A DNA stretch of 64,000 bases from Providencia sneebia DSM 19967 (GCF_000314895.2 NZ_CM001773.1:3064729-3128728); one strand, 5' to 3'. Positions 29,433 through 41,971 are shown, counted from the first letter of the stretch. Translations and numbers: made by a program. The notes: generated from the sequence alone by a model not told the origin.

Positions 29433-30593
29433 TTAGTCAGCTTGTTTACGCAAAAACGCAGGAATATCTAAATAATCAGGTTCCTTGTTTGTTTGCGTAC
29501 CTTGGTCATTTACTGCTTTCGCTGCCGCTGGTTTTTCTTCTGTCAATGATGACATACTGTTTTGCATCTGCTGATAACGTTGTTCCATAGATGCTTGCTG
29601 TGACATTTTGTTATTGACTAAAGTAATTTCTGGACGTTTATCCATACCAATACCCGTCGCAACAACAGTTACACGTAGCTCGTCATTCATTTCTGGGTCA
29701 AGTGAAGTACCAATCACGACAGTTGCATTATCGGATGCAAATGCACGGATGGTATTACCCACTGTCTCAAATTCATCCAAACGCAAGTCGAAACCAGCTG
29801 TAATGTTGACAAGAACACCACGCGCACCAGAAAGATCGATATCTTCCAATAGTGGGCTAGAAATTGCCATTTCAGCAGCTTCCTCTGCACGGTCTTCGCC
29901 TTGAGCAACACCTGAGCCCATCATTGCGTAGCCCATTTCTGACATCACAGTACGCACGTCAGCAAAGTCCACGTTCATCAGACCTGGGCGAGTAATCAGT
30001 TCTGCAATACCTTGAACCGCGCCTTTAAGTACATCATTTGCTGCGCCAAAAGCGTCAAGTAATGAAATACCACGACCCAGAACTTTTAATAATTTATCGT
30101 TTGGAATGGTAATTAATGAGTCAACATGTTTAGAAAGCTCAGTAATTCCTGATTCCGCAAACGCCATGCGTTTCTTCCCTTCAAAATTGAAAGGTTTAGT
30201 CACCACAGCAACTGTTAATATACCCAGTTCTTTAGCAACTTCAGCAACAACTGGAGCTGCACCAGTACCTGTTCCACCACCCATACCAGCTGCAATAAAG
30301 ACCATGTCTGCGCCTTCTAACGCATTACGCAATGCTTCACGATCTTCTTCAGCGGCATTTCGGCCAACTTCAGGGTTTGCACCAGCACCAAGGCCTTTAG
30401 TTATCCCTGTACCGATCTGGATAGTTTGTCCGACTGCGGTTTTCCGCAGTGCTTGTGCGTCAGTGTTGACAGCGAAGAATTCAACGCCCTCAATACGCTC
30501 ACGCACCATGTGTTCAACAGCGTTTCCGCCGCCGCCACCAACACCGATGACTTTAATCACCGCATCGTTGGTTAGCTCCATTGGTTCAAACAT
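29433..30593 (-). CDS. ftsZ: Cell division GTPase FtsZ
   Basis: FtsZ is the tubulin-like GTPase that forms the Z-ring. From the ATG at 30593 the protein is 386 aa (E. coli 383). The GTP-binding signature GGGTGTG is at 105-111. The T7 catalytic loop [11 protein letters not shown] is near 207. A variable Gln/Met-rich linker follows, then the conserved tail [14 protein letters not shown] that binds FtsA, ZipA and ZapD. The frame is open 26 codons upstream, but GGAG 7 nt before MFEPMEL decides the start. It is 56 nt downstream of ftsA. Confidence 0.99.
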   Translation of the reverse strand: MFEPMELTNDAVIKVIGVGGGGGNAVEHMVRERIEGVEFFAVNTDAQALRKTAVGQTIQIGTGITKGLGAGANPEVGRNAAEEDREALRNALEGADMVFIAAGMGGGTGTGAAPVVAEVAKELGILTVAVVTKPFNFEGKKRMAFAESGITELSKHVDSLITIPNDKLLKVLGRGISLLDAFGAANDVLKGAVQGIAELITRPGLMNVDFADVRTVMSEMGYAMMGSGVAQGEDRAEEAAEMAISSPLLEDIDLSGARGVLVNITAGFDLRLDEFETVGNTIRAFASDNATVVIGTSLDPEMNDELRVTVVATGIGMDKRPEITLVNNKMSQQASMEQRYQQMQNSMSSLTEEKPAAAKAVNDQGTQTNKEPDYLDIPAFLRKQAD

Positions 30594-30649
30594 AATGTCT
30601 CTCCGTTTTGTGCTGACTTCGAAGCTAATAATATGCTTCTGAATAAAAA

Positions 30650-31906
30650 TTAAAATTCTTTTCTCAGCCAACCTGTGATTTTACTAAACCACCCTTTAAC
30701 TGAAGCACGTTTTTCCGTTTCGGCATCGTCACCAATATGGCTTTCTTTACCGTAATGCAGAAGCCCAACCGCGGTTGAATAATATGGCTCCTGAGCATAA
30801 TCCGTTAAACCTGTAATATTAAGTGGGGTTCCAATTCTCACTTGAGTATGGAAAACCTTCTGTGCACATTCGACTAAACCATCAATTTGTGCAGCTCCCC
30901 CAGTAAGTACAATTCCCGCGGCCAAATGGTGTTTGACACCCTGTTGGCGTAACTGTTCCTGCAAATTTAAAATTTCTTCATTTACAAGATTTAAGAGTTC
31001 TGTATAACGCGGCTCAATGACTTCAGCGAGAGTTTGGCGCTGCAAACTTCTTGGTGGGCGCCCGCCAACACTTGGCACTTCAACTGTTTCATCTTTACTC
31101 ACAATCGAGCCAACAGCACAACCATGCCGAACTTTAATAGCTTCAGCATCACTAGGTGGAGTCCCAAATGCATAAGCGATATCACTTGTTACAACGTTTC
31201 CTGCATAAGGGATCACTTTAGTATGACGCAATGCGCCACCTGTGTAGACTGCCATGTCCATGGTGCCGCCACCAATATCGACGACACAAACACCAAGCTC
31301 ACGCTCATCTTCTGTCAAAACAGAATAACTCGCAGCAAGGCCAGCGAATATCAGTTGATCAACCTTCAGTCCGCAGCGTTCAACAGCTTTGACTATATTT
31401 TTTGCCATATCATTATGACAAGTAATCAAATGCACTTTTGCCTGCATACGAACACCGGATAGACCGACAGGGTTCTTAATACCCTCTTGATAATCAATCG
31501 CAAATTCTTGTGGAATAACATGTAAAATTCGATGTTCATCACGAACGCGGACTGATTTAGCGGTATGAACAACGCTATCGACATCCTCTTGAGTAACCTC
31601 TTCTTCAGAAACTGGAACCATACCAATTTCATTTTGGCAGCTAACATGCTTACCAGACAAAGCAAGATATACTGAAGATATTTGGCAATCTGCCATCAAT
31701 TCTGCCTGATCGATTGCTCTTTGCACACATTTAACAACAGACTCAAGGTCGTTGACACCACCTTTGTCCATTCCACGAGATGGACAGCTTCCCACCCCGA
31801 TAATATTCACCATACCATCGGGCAGAATTTCGCCAACAAGGGCTGATACCTTGGAAGTTCCAATCTCAAGGCCTACAACTAATTTTCTGTCCGTCGTTTT
31901 AATCAT
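30650..31906 (-). CDS. ftsA: Cell division protein FtsA
   Basis: FtsA is an actin-like ATPase that ties FtsZ to the membrane and recruits later division proteins. The protein is 418 aa (E. coli 420). N-terminal [17 protein letters not shown] is the first phosphate loop, [14 protein letters not shown] (about 205) the second, and [10 protein letters not shown] (about 335) the adenosine motif. The C-terminus [14 protein letters not shown] is the amphipathic membrane-targeting helix. It lies 35 nt after ftsQ and is followed by ftsZ. Confidence 0.98.
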   Translation of the reverse strand: MIKTTDRKLVVGLEIGTSKVSALVGEILPDGMVNIIGVGSCPSRGMDKGGVNDLESVVKCVQRAIDQAELMADCQISSVYLALSGKHVSCQNEIGMVPVSEEEVTQEDVDSVVHTAKSVRVRDEHRILHVIPQEFAIDYQEGIKNPVGLSGVRMQAKVHLITCHNDMAKNIVKAVERCGLKVDQLIFAGLAASYSVLTEDERELGVCVVDIGGGTMDMAVYTGGALRHTKVIPYAGNVVTSDIAYAFGTPPSDAEAIKVRHGCAVGSIVSKDETVEVPSVGGRPPRSLQRQTLAEVIEPRYTELLNLVNEEILNLQEQLRQQGVKHHLAAGIVLTGGAAQIDGLVECAQKVFHTQVRIGTPLNITGLTDYAQEPYYSTAVGLLHYGKESHIGDDAETEKRASVKGWFSKITGWLRKEF

Positions 31907-31941
31907 TTGCTTCTGCCTAATCTAAGTTATTAGCAATATTA

Positions 31942-32754
31942 CTATTGTAACCCAAGTGGCGCATCCACTAGAAGGGGAGCCCATCCCACCGCAGCGCCAC
32001 TGGTATAGCGAAGGTCAACATAGTCAACACGTTTATCTGTGACTTGCTGCAAAAGCGGATAAAGTTCAAGAAAATTATTTAACCGCCCAAGTATATCTTT
32101 TTTACCAAGTTCAACGCGTATATCGTTATCTAATATCAGTTGCCAAGCATGCCGTGCTGTCATTGATACAGACTTTAGTTTTAAATTTTGTTCTGTAAGA
32201 ATTTTTCTAAATAAAATATACTCTTTAAGCACTTCTTTCTGGCTTCCTTGAGGCCCATAAAGTAAAGGATAATCACCTTTACCATTCTCTTCTTCAGGAA
32301 GACGGAAAACTCGCCCTTCACTATCAACCATGCTTTGGTCGTTCCATCTCGCATAAGGCACATACTCCACGAGATGGATCTTTAATTCATCAGGCCACTG
32401 TTTGCGTACGGTGACTTGACGGATCCAAGGCATTGCACTTATCTGGTTTTGGATAGCATTAACATCAACTGTCATATAGGTTCCTGGTTGCCCAAGCGCT
32501 AATATGGCTTTGCGGACATCATCGTTTTTTGTGTAATGCCGTTCGCCTGTTAATACTAACTTGGACATCGGCAACCTATCGGCGTCCTTCATCCAATTCA
32601 TGACTGTCCAACCACTCCAAATGATTGTACCAACAACCATGAGAAAAAAAATCAACCCACCAAGAAAAACACCATTGCTTGGGCCTGAATTTGGGTCATT
32701 GTCGTCATCATGATTATGTTTATGATGCCGAACATTTAATGCTGCCTGTGACAT
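31942..32754 (-). CDS. ftsQ: Cell division protein FtsQ
   Basis: FtsQ is a bitopic inner-membrane protein that links early and late divisome parts through FtsB and FtsL. From the ATG at 32754 the protein is 270 aa (E. coli 276) and begins MSQAALN as in E. coli. An upstream in-frame ATG at 32802 would give 286 aa without homology in the extension. The cytoplasmic tail is His/Asp/Asn-rich ([13 protein letters not shown]). One transmembrane helix (about 30-50) follows, then the POTRA domain ([17 protein letters not shown]) and the beta domain. The stop codon of the ddlB-like frame lies 1 nt before this ATG, so the two were or are coupled. Confidence 0.96.
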   Translation of the reverse strand: MSQAALNVRHHKHNHDDDNDPNSGPSNGVFLGGLIFFLMVVGTIIWSGWTVMNWMKDADRLPMSKLVLTGERHYTKNDDVRKAILALGQPGTYMTVDVNAIQNQISAMPWIRQVTVRKQWPDELKIHLVEYVPYARWNDQSMVDSEGRVFRLPEEENGKGDYPLLYGPQGSQKEVLKEYILFRKILTEQNLKLKSVSMTARHAWQLILDNDIRVELGKKDILGRLNNFLELYPLLQQVTDKRVDYVDLRYTSGAAVGWAPLLVDAPLGLQ

Positions 32755-32755
32755 A

Positions 32756-32908
32756 TCAGTTAGCCAATTCCCAAAAAGACTCGCACGACTGAGATAACTC
32801 ATTGTTTATTTGATGGAAAACAGCCATTGCAGTAAGCAAAGATTGCGTTTCACACTGACTACCTGCTAATTTTTCATCAAATAATTCACACGTTGTCCCA
32901 GTCATCAT
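32756..32908 (-). pseudogene. ddlB: Probable remnant of ddlB (C-terminal end), 50 codons
   Basis: In E. coli ddlB (D-Ala-D-Ala ligase, about 306 aa) fills the space between murC and ftsQ. Here only 157 nt remain. A single open frame of 50 codons starts ATG-ATG 3 nt after the murC stop codon and ends TGA 1 nt before ftsQ. Its last half, SLLTAMA…LSQ…FWELAN, lines up with the DdlB C-terminus SLVPMAA…FSQLVVRILELA-. The first 20 residues match nothing I know, and no ATP-grasp residues are left, so it cannot be an active ligase. It may persist because it couples translation from murC to ftsQ. The homology is short and read by eye. Confidence 0.6.
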
Positions 32909-32911
32909 TAA

Positions 32912-34375
32912 TTAAACCTCAGCCATAGGCGGTTGTAATTTTGTTTCAGCAAGGTTACGCGCTATTTTACCGATATTTCCTGCACCTTGAACTAAAATTA
33001 AATCATTTGCATCAAGTGATTGAGCTAAAATCTGAGAAACTTGCTCCGGCTCCGCAATATAAATCGGATCTAATTGCCCGCGATTACGTATTGTCCGGCA
33101 CAATGAGCGGCTATCCGCCCCCGGAACGGGTTTCTCGCCCGCAGGATAAACTTCTAACATTAGCAGCACATCGACTTGGTTAAGAACATGTGCAAAGTCA
33201 TCATATAAATCGCGCGTACGTGAATAACGATGAGGCTGAAAAACCATCACAATACGTTTATCCGGCCATCCTGCTCTAGCTGCTTTAATGGTTGCATCAA
33301 CTTCTGTTGGATGATGGCCATAATCATCAACCAACATAACTTCACCTTCTTTGCCATTAACATGGCGTAAAGAAAAGTTACCTAGAAAATCAAATCGACG
33401 CCCTGTTCCTTGAAATTCAATTAATGCAGATAAAATATGTTGGTCATCAATACCTTCTTCAGTTGCAACTGCAACGGCTGCTGTTGCATTCAAAGCATTG
33501 TGTCGACCCGGTGCATTCAGAACAACTGTCAATTCAGGCATATTCTCACGTGCAATCGTGAAAAAGCCTTGGTTACCTTTTTGTTCATATTTGATGATAC
33601 GGACATCTGCATCTTCACTAAAACCATAAGTGGTTATATAGCGACTCACTCTTGGCAGTAAAGAGCGGATAACCGGATCATCAATACACATCACTGCACG
33701 ACCATAAAATGGCAAATTATGTAAGAAATTAATAAAAGTATCTTTTAGTGATTCAAAGTTCCCATGGTAAGTATCCATGTGATCGGCTTCGATATTTGTC
33801 ACAACAGCAACGAGCGGCTGTAGATGCAGGAATGATGCATCACTTTCATCTGCTTCAGCAATTAAATAGCGGCTACTTCCCAAACGCGCATGGGTACCTG
33901 CCGATTTTACTAGCCCACCATTCACAAATGTTGGATCTAAACCTGCTTGCCCATAAATACCGGAGATCATCGCCGTTGTCGTTGTTTTACCATGTGTTCC
34001 TGCCACGGCAATACCATGACGGTAACGCATTAATTCAGCTAACATTTCAGCCCGGCGGATCACTGGAATACGTAATTCATGTGCAGCTTGGATTTCTGGG
34101 TTATCACTTGAAATCGCAGTGGATACAACAACAACACTGGCATCTTCAACATTTTCAGGGCGATGATTAAAGTAGATTGTTGCACCAAGTTCAGTTAGTT
34201 GCTGTGTTACCGCGTTAGGTGCTAAATCAGAACCACTAATGATATAACCTTCATTTGCTAAAACTTCAGCAATTCCGCCCATACCAGCACCACCGATGCC
34301 GACAAAATGGATATGTCTGACTCGTCTCATTTCTGGCACTGATGTTCTTAATTTCGCCAATTGTTGTGTATTCAC
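32912..34375 (-). CDS. murC: UDP-N-acetylmuramate-L-alanine ligase
   Basis: MurC adds L-alanine to UDP-MurNAc, the first peptide-stem step of peptidoglycan synthesis, in the cytosol. The protein is 487 aa (E. coli 491). N-terminal [17 protein letters not shown] is the UDP-binding loop, [13 protein letters not shown] (near 123-135) the ATP loop, [12 protein letters not shown] the metal/substrate region, and [10 protein letters not shown] the C-terminal domain motif. It follows murG by 54 nt. The gene normally downstream, ddlB, is reduced to a remnant. Confidence 0.98.
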   Translation of the reverse strand: MNTQQLAKLRTSVPEMRRVRHIHFVGIGGAGMGGIAEVLANEGYIISGSDLAPNAVTQQLTELGATIYFNHRPENVEDASVVVVSTAISSDNPEIQAAHELRIPVIRRAEMLAELMRYRHGIAVAGTHGKTTTTAMISGIYGQAGLDPTFVNGGLVKSAGTHARLGSSRYLIAEADESDASFLHLQPLVAVVTNIEADHMDTYHGNFESLKDTFINFLHNLPFYGRAVMCIDDPVIRSLLPRVSRYITTYGFSEDADVRIIKYEQKGNQGFFTIARENMPELTVVLNAPGRHNALNATAAVAVATEEGIDDQHILSALIEFQGTGRRFDFLGNFSLRHVNGKEGEVMLVDDYGHHPTEVDATIKAARAGWPDKRIVMVFQPHRYSRTRDLYDDFAHVLNQVDVLLMLEVYPAGEKPVPGADSRSLCRTIRNRGQLDPIYIAEPEQVSQILAQSLDANDLILVQGAGNIGKIARNLAETKLQPPMAEV

Positions 34376-34429
34376 TATATTTCTTCACTTTTTATTAATG
34401 CTACATCTATGTAAATTGACCAACAGCTG

Positions 34430-35521
34430 TCACTTTTTAGCAACTTCACATAATACTGAAGCAACACGTTCTGTCGCATCAGTAATGGCGCAAGAACGCG
34501 CTTTTTTTGCCATTGATAATAATTCTTTTCGATCCCACTTATTGAGCAAATCAGCCACGCTATCTGCCGTAAACTGGGGTTGTTCAAGTATTTTGGCTGC
34601 TCCAGCTTTTTCTAATGGCAGCGCGTTCCAATATTGTTGGCGATCTTTATGTTGAAATGGCACAAAGATAGCAGGTAATCCTGCTGCGGCTATTTCACTC
34701 ACAGTCAAGGCGCCTGAACGACAAACGACAACATCCGCCCATGCGTAAGCTTGCGCCATATCATCAATAAATTCAGTAACTTTAACTTCACTAATCGGAA
34801 ATTCAGAATTAACTGACGTCTTTAATTTGTCATTATACAACGCTTCTGTAGAATTCTTACTGCCTTTTCCTGCCTGATGCCAGATATTTAACTGTTTGCT
34901 TACTTTTCCAACAACTTCAGGCATAACTTGGTTCAGAATACGGGCACCTTGGCTGCCACCAATAACCAAAACGCGAATTTCACCTTCTCGATTAGTTAAT
35001 CTTTCTTCAGGCAAAGGAAGTGCTAATACATCACTGCGAACCGGATTACCAACAACAGGTGCATTTGGAAACGCACCGGGGAATGCTTGCAATACACGTT
35101 TAGCAATCTTGGATAACCATTTATTTGTTAATCCCGCAATTCCGTTTTGTTCATGTAACACCACAGGTACGCCTGATAACCATGCCGCAATACCACCCGG
35201 ACCTGAAACATAGCCCCCCATGCCAAGTACAGCATCAGGTTTATATTGTTTGATAATCGATTTTGCCTGACGAATTGCCTTGTATATTCTCCAAGGCGCG
35301 CCAATTAATGCTTTAACGCCTTTGCCTCTGAGCCCTGATATTTGGATAAATTCAATCTCAATACCATGTTGCGGCACTAAAGTTGCTTCCATACGATCTG
35401 CGGTGCCTAACCAGCGAATTTCCCAGCCTTGAGCCTGCAAATAATGAGCCACAGCTAATCCCGGGAATACATGTCCCCCTGTTCCACCTGCCATGACCAG
35501 TAATTTTTTTGCTTGACTCAT
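34430..35521 (-). CDS. murG: UDP-GlcNAc:lipid I N-acetylglucosaminyltransferase
   Basis: MurG makes lipid II from lipid I at the inner face of the membrane. The protein is 363 aa (E. coli 355), of GT-B fold. N-terminal [16 protein letters not shown] is the first glycine-rich loop, with [12 protein letters not shown] near 100 and the third loop [10 protein letters not shown] near 190. [21 protein letters not shown] near 270-290 is the UDP-GlcNAc site. Its ATG overlaps the ftsW stop by 4 nt (ATGA). Confidence 0.98.
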   Translation of the reverse strand: MSQAKKLLVMAGGTGGHVFPGLAVAHYLQAQGWEIRWLGTADRMEATLVPQHGIEIEFIQISGLRGKGVKALIGAPWRIYKAIRQAKSIIKQYKPDAVLGMGGYVSGPGGIAAWLSGVPVVLHEQNGIAGLTNKWLSKIAKRVLQAFPGAFPNAPVVGNPVRSDVLALPLPEERLTNREGEIRVLVIGGSQGARILNQVMPEVVGKVSKQLNIWHQAGKGSKNSTEALYNDKLKTSVNSEFPISEVKVTEFIDDMAQAYAWADVVVCRSGALTVSEIAAAGLPAIFVPFQHKDRQQYWNALPLEKAGAAKILEQPQFTADSVADLLNKWDRKELLSMAKKARSCAITDATERVASVLCEVAKK

Positions 35522-36711
35522 TTAGCACTCCTAACAAACGCTTGGGCTTTTTCTAAGCGTGTTTCAAAATCGATACGCAATAACACTGCAATTGCAGCAG
35601 ACATCACAAGTAAACTTGAACCACCATAACTAATTAATGGCAAGGTTAATCCCTTAGTCGGTAACATTCCAGCAGCTGCACCCACGTTAACTAACGCTTG
35701 GAAGGTAAACCAAATTCCTATCGCACAACCGAGATACCCTGCAAAATATTGTTTTGCTAATAAAGCGCGACGACCAATCATCATGGCTCTAAATGCTAAG
35801 ATGAAAACCATCAGTAAAACCAGTACTACCCCAAAATAGCCTAGCTCTTCAGCTAAAATGGAAAATATGAAGTCGGTATGAGCTTCAGGTAAATATTCCA
35901 GTTTTTGAACCGAATTGCCTAAACCTTGCCCCCATAATTCACCGCGCCCAAAAGCCATTAATGATTGAGTCAATTGATAACCACTACCAAACGGATCTTC
36001 CCATGGGTTTAAAAATGATGTCACACGACGTAAACGGTATGGTTCAAATAAAATCAGCGCAATGACACCCACAACACAAGCTGCTATCCCAATAATAAAA
36101 GGGGCAAGTCTCGCACCCGCTAAAAAGAGTAGCCCCAATGTTGTTACTACCAATACAACAACTGTACCAAGGTCAGGCTGTAGCAGAAGTAAAAACGACA
36201 TTGCAATCAAAATACACATAGGCTTCACAAAACCAAAAAATCGTGTACGGACTTCGTCTGATTTTCTAACTAAATAGCTTGATACATAACAGAACAACGC
36301 AAATTTAGAAATTTCAGCGGGCTGGATCTTTACAAGGCCAATATCAATCCAGCGTGATGCACCATTAACTGAGCTTCCTGCAACTAACACGACAACAAGC
36401 ATGAACAGAGAAATCATTAACAAAATAAAGCTATATTTTTCCCAGGCAGCCATTGGAATGCGCATGACAACTAAAGAAAGAATAAAAGCAATTGCCATGT
36501 AGACTAAGTCGCGCTTTGCGAAATAGAATGGATCTTCTGTCAGTCTCTGCCCTACCGGCATTGAAGCAGAAGTCACCATAATAAAACCAATTGTTGCAAG
36601 TCCAAATGCTAGCCATACCAATGTACGGTCATAAAGTGTTGAGCCAGAAATGACCCCACCTTTTTCACCAATAACCCAATTTTTGAGTCTTACCGCACCA
36701 GGTATCATCAT
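35518..36711 (-). CDS. ftsW: SEDS peptidoglycan glycosyltransferase FtsW
   Basis: FtsW polymerises septal glycan together with FtsI. The protein is 397 aa (E. coli 414) with about ten transmembrane segments. Typical SEDS stretches are [17 protein letters not shown] near 120, [10 protein letters not shown] near 180, [17 protein letters not shown] near 275, and [11 protein letters not shown] near 365. The cytoplasmic N-terminus is shorter than in E. coli. An ATG at 36711 follows GAAGGAG by 8 nt and overlaps the murD stop by 1 nt; an ATG at 36708 is equally possible. Confidence 0.97.
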   Translation of the reverse strand: MMIPGAVRLKNWVIGEKGGVISGSTLYDRTLVWLAFGLATIGFIMVTSASMPVGQRLTEDPFYFAKRDLVYMAIAFILSLVVMRIPMAAWEKYSFILLMISLFMLVVVLVAGSSVNGASRWIDIGLVKIQPAEISKFALFCYVSSYLVRKSDEVRTRFFGFVKPMCILIAMSFLLLLQPDLGTVVVLVVTTLGLLFLAGARLAPFIIGIAACVVGVIALILFEPYRLRRVTSFLNPWEDPFGSGYQLTQSLMAFGRGELWGQGLGNSVQKLEYLPEAHTDFIFSILAEELGYFGVVLVLLMVFILAFRAMMIGRRALLAKQYFAGYLGCAIGIWFTFQALVNVGAAAGMLPTKGLTLPLISYGGSSLLVMSAAIAVLLRIDFETRLEKAQAFVRSAK

Positions 36712-38036
36712 CAACCAAGCTCCTTCGCTAACTGGGCAAAAATCGCGCCACGCTGTTCAAAGTTTTTAAATTGGTCAATACTTGCACAAGCAGGAGACAG
36801 CAATACCATATCGCCTTCTTTAATTAGAGGTGCAAGATATCGGATACCCTGTTCCATAGTTTCAGTTAAATGCGCTTTTTCTGGCTCTAACTGAGCAATT
36901 TGAGCACCATCTTTCCCGAAACAATATAACCTTACATTCTTCTTCGCGAGATACGGCTTTAATGATGAAAAGTCTGCCGATTTCCCATCACCACCCAATA
37001 ATAAGTGCAATACGCCATCGACTTTCAAACCATTCAATGCCGCTTCAGTACTGCCCACATTGGTTGCTTTAGAATCATTTATCCAGCGAACACCGTTGTT
37101 AAACAGCACCAGTTGAAAACGGTGTTCTAATCCGGTGTAATGTTTTAAAACATCTAAACTTGCGCTGCGATCAACGCCCGCAATATCCGCAAGCGCTAAT
37201 GCAGCAAGCGCATTGGTATAATTGTGTTGCCCTGTAAGATGTATTGAATCTACATCCAAAAGTACTTCGCCTTTTGCTACCAAGACACGTTTTTGGGTAT
37301 CAAAATAGTAATCACCACTATTCACACCAAAACTGATATAAGGCACTTTCATTTTATGGCGCGGTAGAGTCAAAGGATCTTGAGCATTAACCACACAATT
37401 CTGTGCATTGTCATAAATGTGCAATTTAGCTTCACGATATTGTTCTAACCCTGATGGATAGCGATCCATATGGTCTTCTGTGACATTTAATACAGTAGCC
37501 GCAAGTGCTTGAAGGCTCGTTGTCGTTTCAAGTTGGAAGCTTGATAGTTCTAAAACATAAAGTTGATGGCCTTGATTGAGAAGCGATAAGGCGGGAATAC
37601 CAATATTCCCGCCAACACCTACTGAAATACCGGATGGTTTTGCCATCTCACCCACTAAGGTGGTTACAGTGCTTTTACCATTTGACCCCGTGATGGCAAT
37701 AATAGGTGCATCCACTTCACGGCAAAATAGTTCGATATCGCCAACAATTTCAACACCATTCATTGATGCTTGTTGTAATTCGGGCGTTGCTAATGCAATA
37801 CCCGGGCTAGCGACAATTAAATCGCACTCTTGTAACCATTGGTTATTCAAGCTGCCGCAATGACATTCAACATTTTCAGGTAACTGCTCTAGACCAGGCG
37901 GCTTAGTGCGGGTATCTATGACTCTTGGAACAACACCCTGCTCTAAGAAAAAATGCACACAGGAGAGGCCAGTTAGACCCAGTCCAATAATCACCACACT
38001 TCTATCTTGATACGATTTACACTGAAAATGTGCCAT
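36711..38036 (-). CDS. murD: UDP-MurNAc-L-Ala-D-glutamate ligase
   Basis: MurD adds D-glutamate to UDP-MurNAc-L-Ala. The protein is 441 aa (E. coli 438). [17 protein letters not shown] forms the N-terminal nucleotide fold, [17 protein letters not shown] (near 114-130) the ATP loop, and [12 protein letters not shown] and [17 protein letters not shown] are other family motifs. [16 protein letters not shown] lies in the C-terminal domain. It begins 1 nt after the mraY stop and ends overlapping ftsW. Confidence 0.98.
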   Translation of the reverse strand: MAHFQCKSYQDRSVVIIGLGLTGLSCVHFFLEQGVVPRVIDTRTKPPGLEQLPENVECHCGSLNNQWLQECDLIVASPGIALATPELQQASMNGVEIVGDIELFCREVDAPIIAITGSNGKSTVTTLVGEMAKPSGISVGVGGNIGIPALSLLNQGHQLYVLELSSFQLETTTSLQALAATVLNVTEDHMDRYPSGLEQYREAKLHIYDNAQNCVVNAQDPLTLPRHKMKVPYISFGVNSGDYYFDTQKRVLVAKGEVLLDVDSIHLTGQHNYTNALAALALADIAGVDRSASLDVLKHYTGLEHRFQLVLFNNGVRWINDSKATNVGSTEAALNGLKVDGVLHLLLGGDGKSADFSSLKPYLAKKNVRLYCFGKDGAQIAQLEPEKAHLTETMEQGIRYLAPLIKEGDMVLLSPACASIDQFKNFEQRGAIFAQLAKELG

Positions 38037-38037
38037 C

Positions 38038-39120
38038 TTAACGTACCTTCAATGTTGCTAAGCCAATCAGCACTAGCATTAAAGAGATAATCCAAAAACG
38101 AACTATAACGCGTGGTTCTGGCCAACCTTTTAATTCATAATGATGGTGAATTGGTGCCATACGGAATATACGTTGTCCACGCAGTTTGAAAGAACCCACT
38201 TGTAAAATGACAGAGAGTGTTTCGACAACAAACACACCGCCCATAATCACTAAGAGAAACTCTTGGCGTAATAACACAGCGATTGTTCCCAATGCGCCGC
38301 CCAATGCAAGTGACCCAACATCGCCCATAAAGACTTGCGCAGGGTATGTGTTAAACCATAAGAAACCTAAACCAGCACCCACAATTGCGGTACAAACAAT
38401 CACTAGCTCACCAGCATGTGGTAAAAATGGAATATGCAAATAGCTGGCAAAATTCACGTTTCCTGTTGCCCATGCAACTAATGCAAATCCAGCGGCAACA
38501 AATACGGTCGGCATGATAGCTAGCCCATCTAAGCCATCAGTTAAATTCACGGCATTACTTGTGCCGACAATGACAAAGTAGGAAAACAGAATGTACAAAA
38601 CACCCAATTGCGGCATCACATCTTTAAAAAATGGCACCACTAGCTGGGTTGCTGGTGTATCCTTGCCAACTGCATACATAGTAAAAGCCACAGCCAATGC
38701 AATAACGGATTGCCAAAAATACTTCCAGCGAGCAATCAAACCGCGGGTATCTTTTCTGACCACTTTGCGGTAATCATCAACAAAACCGACAATGCCATAG
38801 CCAATCAAAACAAAGAGTGTGCACCAGACATAAGGGTTATCTAAACGCGCCCACAATAAAACAGAAATGCTAATTGAGAATAAAATTAGCAAGCCACCCA
38901 TTGTTGGCGTACCGCGTTTACTAAAATGAGATTCAGGGCCTTCACTACGAACCACCTGACCAATCTGCATTTTTTGTAGGTAAGCAATTAAATGCGGTCC
39001 CATCCACAACGCAATAGTAAGTGCTGTCAGCAAACCGACAATGGCTCTGAACGTCAAATATGAAAAGACGTTAAAGACAGAAAAATGATGCACCAATATT
39101 TCGGCAAGCCAAACTAACAT
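38038..39120 (-). CDS. mraY: Phospho-MurNAc-pentapeptide translocase
   Basis: MraY transfers phospho-MurNAc-pentapeptide to undecaprenyl phosphate, giving lipid I. The protein is 360 aa, as in E. coli, with ten transmembrane helices. The motifs [13 protein letters not shown] (near 115), [16 protein letters not shown] (near 190) and [16 protein letters not shown] (near 325) carry the catalytic aspartates and the HHH loop. A GTG 9 nt upstream is in frame. I took the ATG at 39120 because AAGGAG lies 8 nt before it, inside the end of murF, and it matches the E. coli start. It overlaps murF by 7 nt. Confidence 0.98.
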   Translation of the reverse strand: MLVWLAEILVHHFSVFNVFSYLTFRAIVGLLTALTIALWMGPHLIAYLQKMQIGQVVRSEGPESHFSKRGTPTMGGLLILFSISISVLLWARLDNPYVWCTLFVLIGYGIVGFVDDYRKVVRKDTRGLIARWKYFWQSVIALAVAFTMYAVGKDTPATQLVVPFFKDVMPQLGVLYILFSYFVIVGTSNAVNLTDGLDGLAIMPTVFVAAGFALVAWATGNVNFASYLHIPFLPHAGELVIVCTAIVGAGLGFLWFNTYPAQVFMGDVGSLALGGALGTIAVLLRQEFLLVIMGGVFVVETLSVILQVGSFKLRGQRIFRMAPIHHHYELKGWPEPRVIVRFWIISLMLVLIGLATLKVR

Positions 39121-40487
39121 TCGAAGCACTCCTTTAATGCATTCACAACATCTTCCATCGCGGAGCTGCGTGAACCTTTAACTAGAATAGAAATAACCTC
39201 ATTCTGCTGAACAAGCGGAATTAGTTGAGTTAATAAATCTTTTTTGAATGAGAAGTGCTCACCGCATTCACTTGATAAACTGATAGCTTCGCTTAATACG
39301 CCAACAGTTAGCACTTTGTCTAATCCTGCTTTTTTTGCCGCTAATCCCACTCGTTGATGGCACTCTTGGGCATAATCGCCCAGCTCGCCCATATCACCAG
39401 CAACTAAAACGCGATAACCCGGCATATTTGCTAACACATTGATTGCCGCAATCATTGAGCCATCATTCGCATTATATGTATCATCTAATACCACTTTATT
39501 TGGGCTTAATTGCACTGGGAATAAACGACCCGGAACAGCTTTAGTCTCAGCTAAACCATGACGAATATCTTCAAGTGTTGCCCCAACAGAAATCGCTAGC
39601 GCACTCGCGGCTAATACGTTGGCAATATTGTGAATACCAGGAAGTGGTAAGATAATATCAACACAACCAAGTGGTGTGTGTAATGTGAAATTTGTTGAAA
39701 GTTGTTTAACTTCAATATTCGATGGATAAAAGTCCGCTTTTTCTTGCGGTAGTAAAGAGTAATACCACACAGTTTGGCGTGGTTCGAACTGCCATTGGTC
39801 TGAGTAGCTATCAAGGTTAACAATTGCTGTACCTTCTTCACTCAAACCTTGATAAATTTCACCTTTTGCGCGAGCAACACCATCCGGTGAACCAAAACCC
39901 GCTAAATGCGCCGCAAATAAATTGTTCACTAATGCCGTTTGCGGTTTAACAATATCAGTTGTGTATGCTATTTCGTTGGGATGATTAGCACCCATTTCAA
40001 TCACAGCATAATCATGTTCACGCGTTAATCTAAATAATGTTAATGGCACACCAATATCATTGTTTAAATTGCCAGCGGTATACAGCGTCTTTCCACGCTT
40101 TGATAGAATAGATGCAGTCATCTCTTTGACGGATGTTTTACCCGAAGAGCCTGTCAAACCAACAACTTTAGCGCGACTTTGCTGGCGAACCCAAGCGGCG
40201 AGTTTCCCCATCGCTAAACGCGTATCACTTGTTATGACTTGTGGGCAATCAACAGAAACTTCACGCTCAACTAATAATGCCACTGCACCATGTTCAACTG
40301 CCGCAGAAACAAAATCATGTGCATCAAAACGCTCACCTTTTAGGGCGATAAATAAGCAACGATCATCGATATGGCGGCTATCTATGCTCACCTGTTCCAA
40401 AGCCAGCGTAGCAGCATCAATATTATCTGCACAAACGATGCGCCCATTGCTGATTTCAGCAAGCTCTTTCAATGTTAAAGGGATCAT
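39114..40487 (-). CDS. murF: UDP-MurNAc-tripeptide-D-Ala-D-Ala ligase
   Basis: MurF attaches D-Ala-D-Ala to the UDP-MurNAc tripeptide. The protein is 457 aa (E. coli 452). [14 protein letters not shown] (near 108-121) is the ATP loop, [16 protein letters not shown] the metal site region, and [16 protein letters not shown] the C-terminal motif. Its substrate D-Ala-D-Ala must come from a Ddl enzyme encoded elsewhere, since ddlB of this cluster is lost. It overlaps murE by 4 nt. Confidence 0.98.
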   Translation of the reverse strand: MIPLTLKELAEISNGRIVCADNIDAATLALEQVSIDSRHIDDRCLFIALKGERFDAHDFVSAAVEHGAVALLVEREVSVDCPQVITSDTRLAMGKLAAWVRQQSRAKVVGLTGSSGKTSVKEMTASILSKRGKTLYTAGNLNNDIGVPLTLFRLTREHDYAVIEMGANHPNEIAYTTDIVKPQTALVNNLFAAHLAGFGSPDGVARAKGEIYQGLSEEGTAIVNLDSYSDQWQFEPRQTVWYYSLLPQEKADFYPSNIEVKQLSTNFTLHTPLGCVDIILPLPGIHNIANVLAASALAISVGATLEDIRHGLAETKAVPGRLFPVQLSPNKVVLDDTYNANDGSMIAAINVLANMPGYRVLVAGDMGELGDYAQECHQRVGLAAKKAGLDKVLTVGVLSEAISLSSECGEHFSFKKDLLTQLIPLVQQNEVISILVKGSRSSAMEDVVNALKECFEC

Positions 40488-41971
40488 GCTATTACCCCCA
40501 AAAGCCGCGCAACGGTTAATCTATCTGAATAATCTAAACGGAGATGACCAATAATTTGATAATCTTCATGGCCTTTACCCGCAATCACAATGACATCATC
40601 TGGATCAGCTTGCATGATTGCACTCGTCACAGCTTCTGCACGCCCCGGAATCGCTTGAACACGGCTAGAATCTAAAATACCCGCCATAATATCTTGAATA
40701 ATATCCATTGGCTCTTCACTACGCGGATTATCATCAGTAATGATAACTTTATCCGCATACTCTTCGGCAGCCGCCCCCATTAAAGGTCGTTTACCTTTGT
40801 CGCGATCTCCGCCACAACCAAAGACACACCATAATTGCCCCTGACAATGTAAACGAGCAGCTGCTAATGCTTTTTCTAGTGCGTCAGGTGTATGAGCATA
40901 ATCAACCACAACAGTTGGCTTATCAGGTGCGCTAAACACTTCCATTCGCCCGCAAACTGGAGTTAGTGATTTAGAAGCTGTAATTAAGTGTTCTAATGGA
41001 TAATCCATCATCAAAAGTGATGCCATAGCAAGAAGCAAATTACTGACATTGAAAGCCCCCATTAATGGGCTTTCTAAACAACTATTCCCCCAAGTTGATG
41101 AGAAATGGATGGTCGCGCCACTATCGTGATACTCAATTTTATCGGCTTGTAGCCATGAACCTTGCCAATTTTCTGGGATACGTTGTTCCATTGAAACAGC
41201 GCAAGCTTGAGGTAATTGATGTAGCCATTTCAAACCAACATCGTCATCAGCATTAATCACTTGTGCTTTTGTTTGGTGAGTTGAAAAAAGTCGCCATTTA
41301 GCCGCTTCATAATTTTCCATATCACCATGATAATCAAGGTGATCACGGCTTAAATTGGTAAATACCGCCACATCAAAGGGCAACGCTGCAACGCGGCCTT
41401 GAACTAAACCATGTGAAGACACTTCCATCGCCGTTAATGTCGCACCATGTTCTAGCAATTGCGTTAATTCAACTTGAATATCAACGGCAGATCCTGTGGT
41501 ATTCTCACTAGGGACAACTTGACCTAATAACCCATTACCAACAGTGCCCATGACCGCACTCGTTTCGCCTAATCCTTTTGCCCATTGCGCAATGAGCTGT
41601 GTTGTTGTCGTTTTGCCATTAGTGCCTGTCACGCCAACTAATTTCATTCTCGCCGCGGGATGGTGATAAAACTCACCTGCAAGTTCAGAAAGGCGGTTAT
41701 TTAAATCATTCAGGTAGATAACGGGAACACCATGAATATGACGAACTTCCCCTTCCTCTGCGGCTCCGCTCGCTTCAGCAATGACCGCAGCAACACCTTG
41801 AGCTATTGCTTGAGAAATAAACTGTCGTCCATCAGACTGATGACCTTTAATTGCGATAAACAGATCACCCGATGCCGCTTTACGACTATCAAGTGTCATT
41901 TCGCGTAATGAGACATTTGCTGTGCTAACGCCAAATGGCGAAAGGAGATCACAAAGATTACGATCTACCAC
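40484..41971 (-). CDS. murE: UDP-MurNAc-tripeptide synthetase, meso-diaminopimelate adding
   Basis: MurE adds the third stem residue. The protein is 495 aa, the same length as E. coli. [17 protein letters not shown] (near 115-131) is the ATP loop, and [12 protein letters not shown] and [11 protein letters not shown] are family motifs. DNPRSEEP near 415 is the signature for meso-diaminopimelate rather than lysine, as expected in a Gram-negative cell. It overlaps ftsI by 14 nt upstream and murF by 4 nt downstream. Confidence 0.98.
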   Translation of the reverse strand: MVDRNLCDLLSPFGVSTANVSLREMTLDSRKAASGDLFIAIKGHQSDGRQFISQAIAQGVAAVIAEASGAAEEGEVRHIHGVPVIYLNDLNNRLSELAGEFYHHPAARMKLVGVTGTNGKTTTTQLIAQWAKGLGETSAVMGTVGNGLLGQVVPSENTTGSAVDIQVELTQLLEHGATLTAMEVSSHGLVQGRVAALPFDVAVFTNLSRDHLDYHGDMENYEAAKWRLFSTHQTKAQVINADDDVGLKWLHQLPQACAVSMEQRIPENWQGSWLQADKIEYHDSGATIHFSSTWGNSCLESPLMGAFNVSNLLLAMASLLMMDYPLEHLITASKSLTPVCGRMEVFSAPDKPTVVVDYAHTPDALEKALAAARLHCQGQLWCVFGCGGDRDKGKRPLMGAAAEEYADKVIITDDNPRSEEPMDIIQDIMAGILDSSRVQAIPGRAEAVTSAIMQADPDDVIVIAGKGHEDYQIIGHLRLDYSDRLTVARLLGVIA

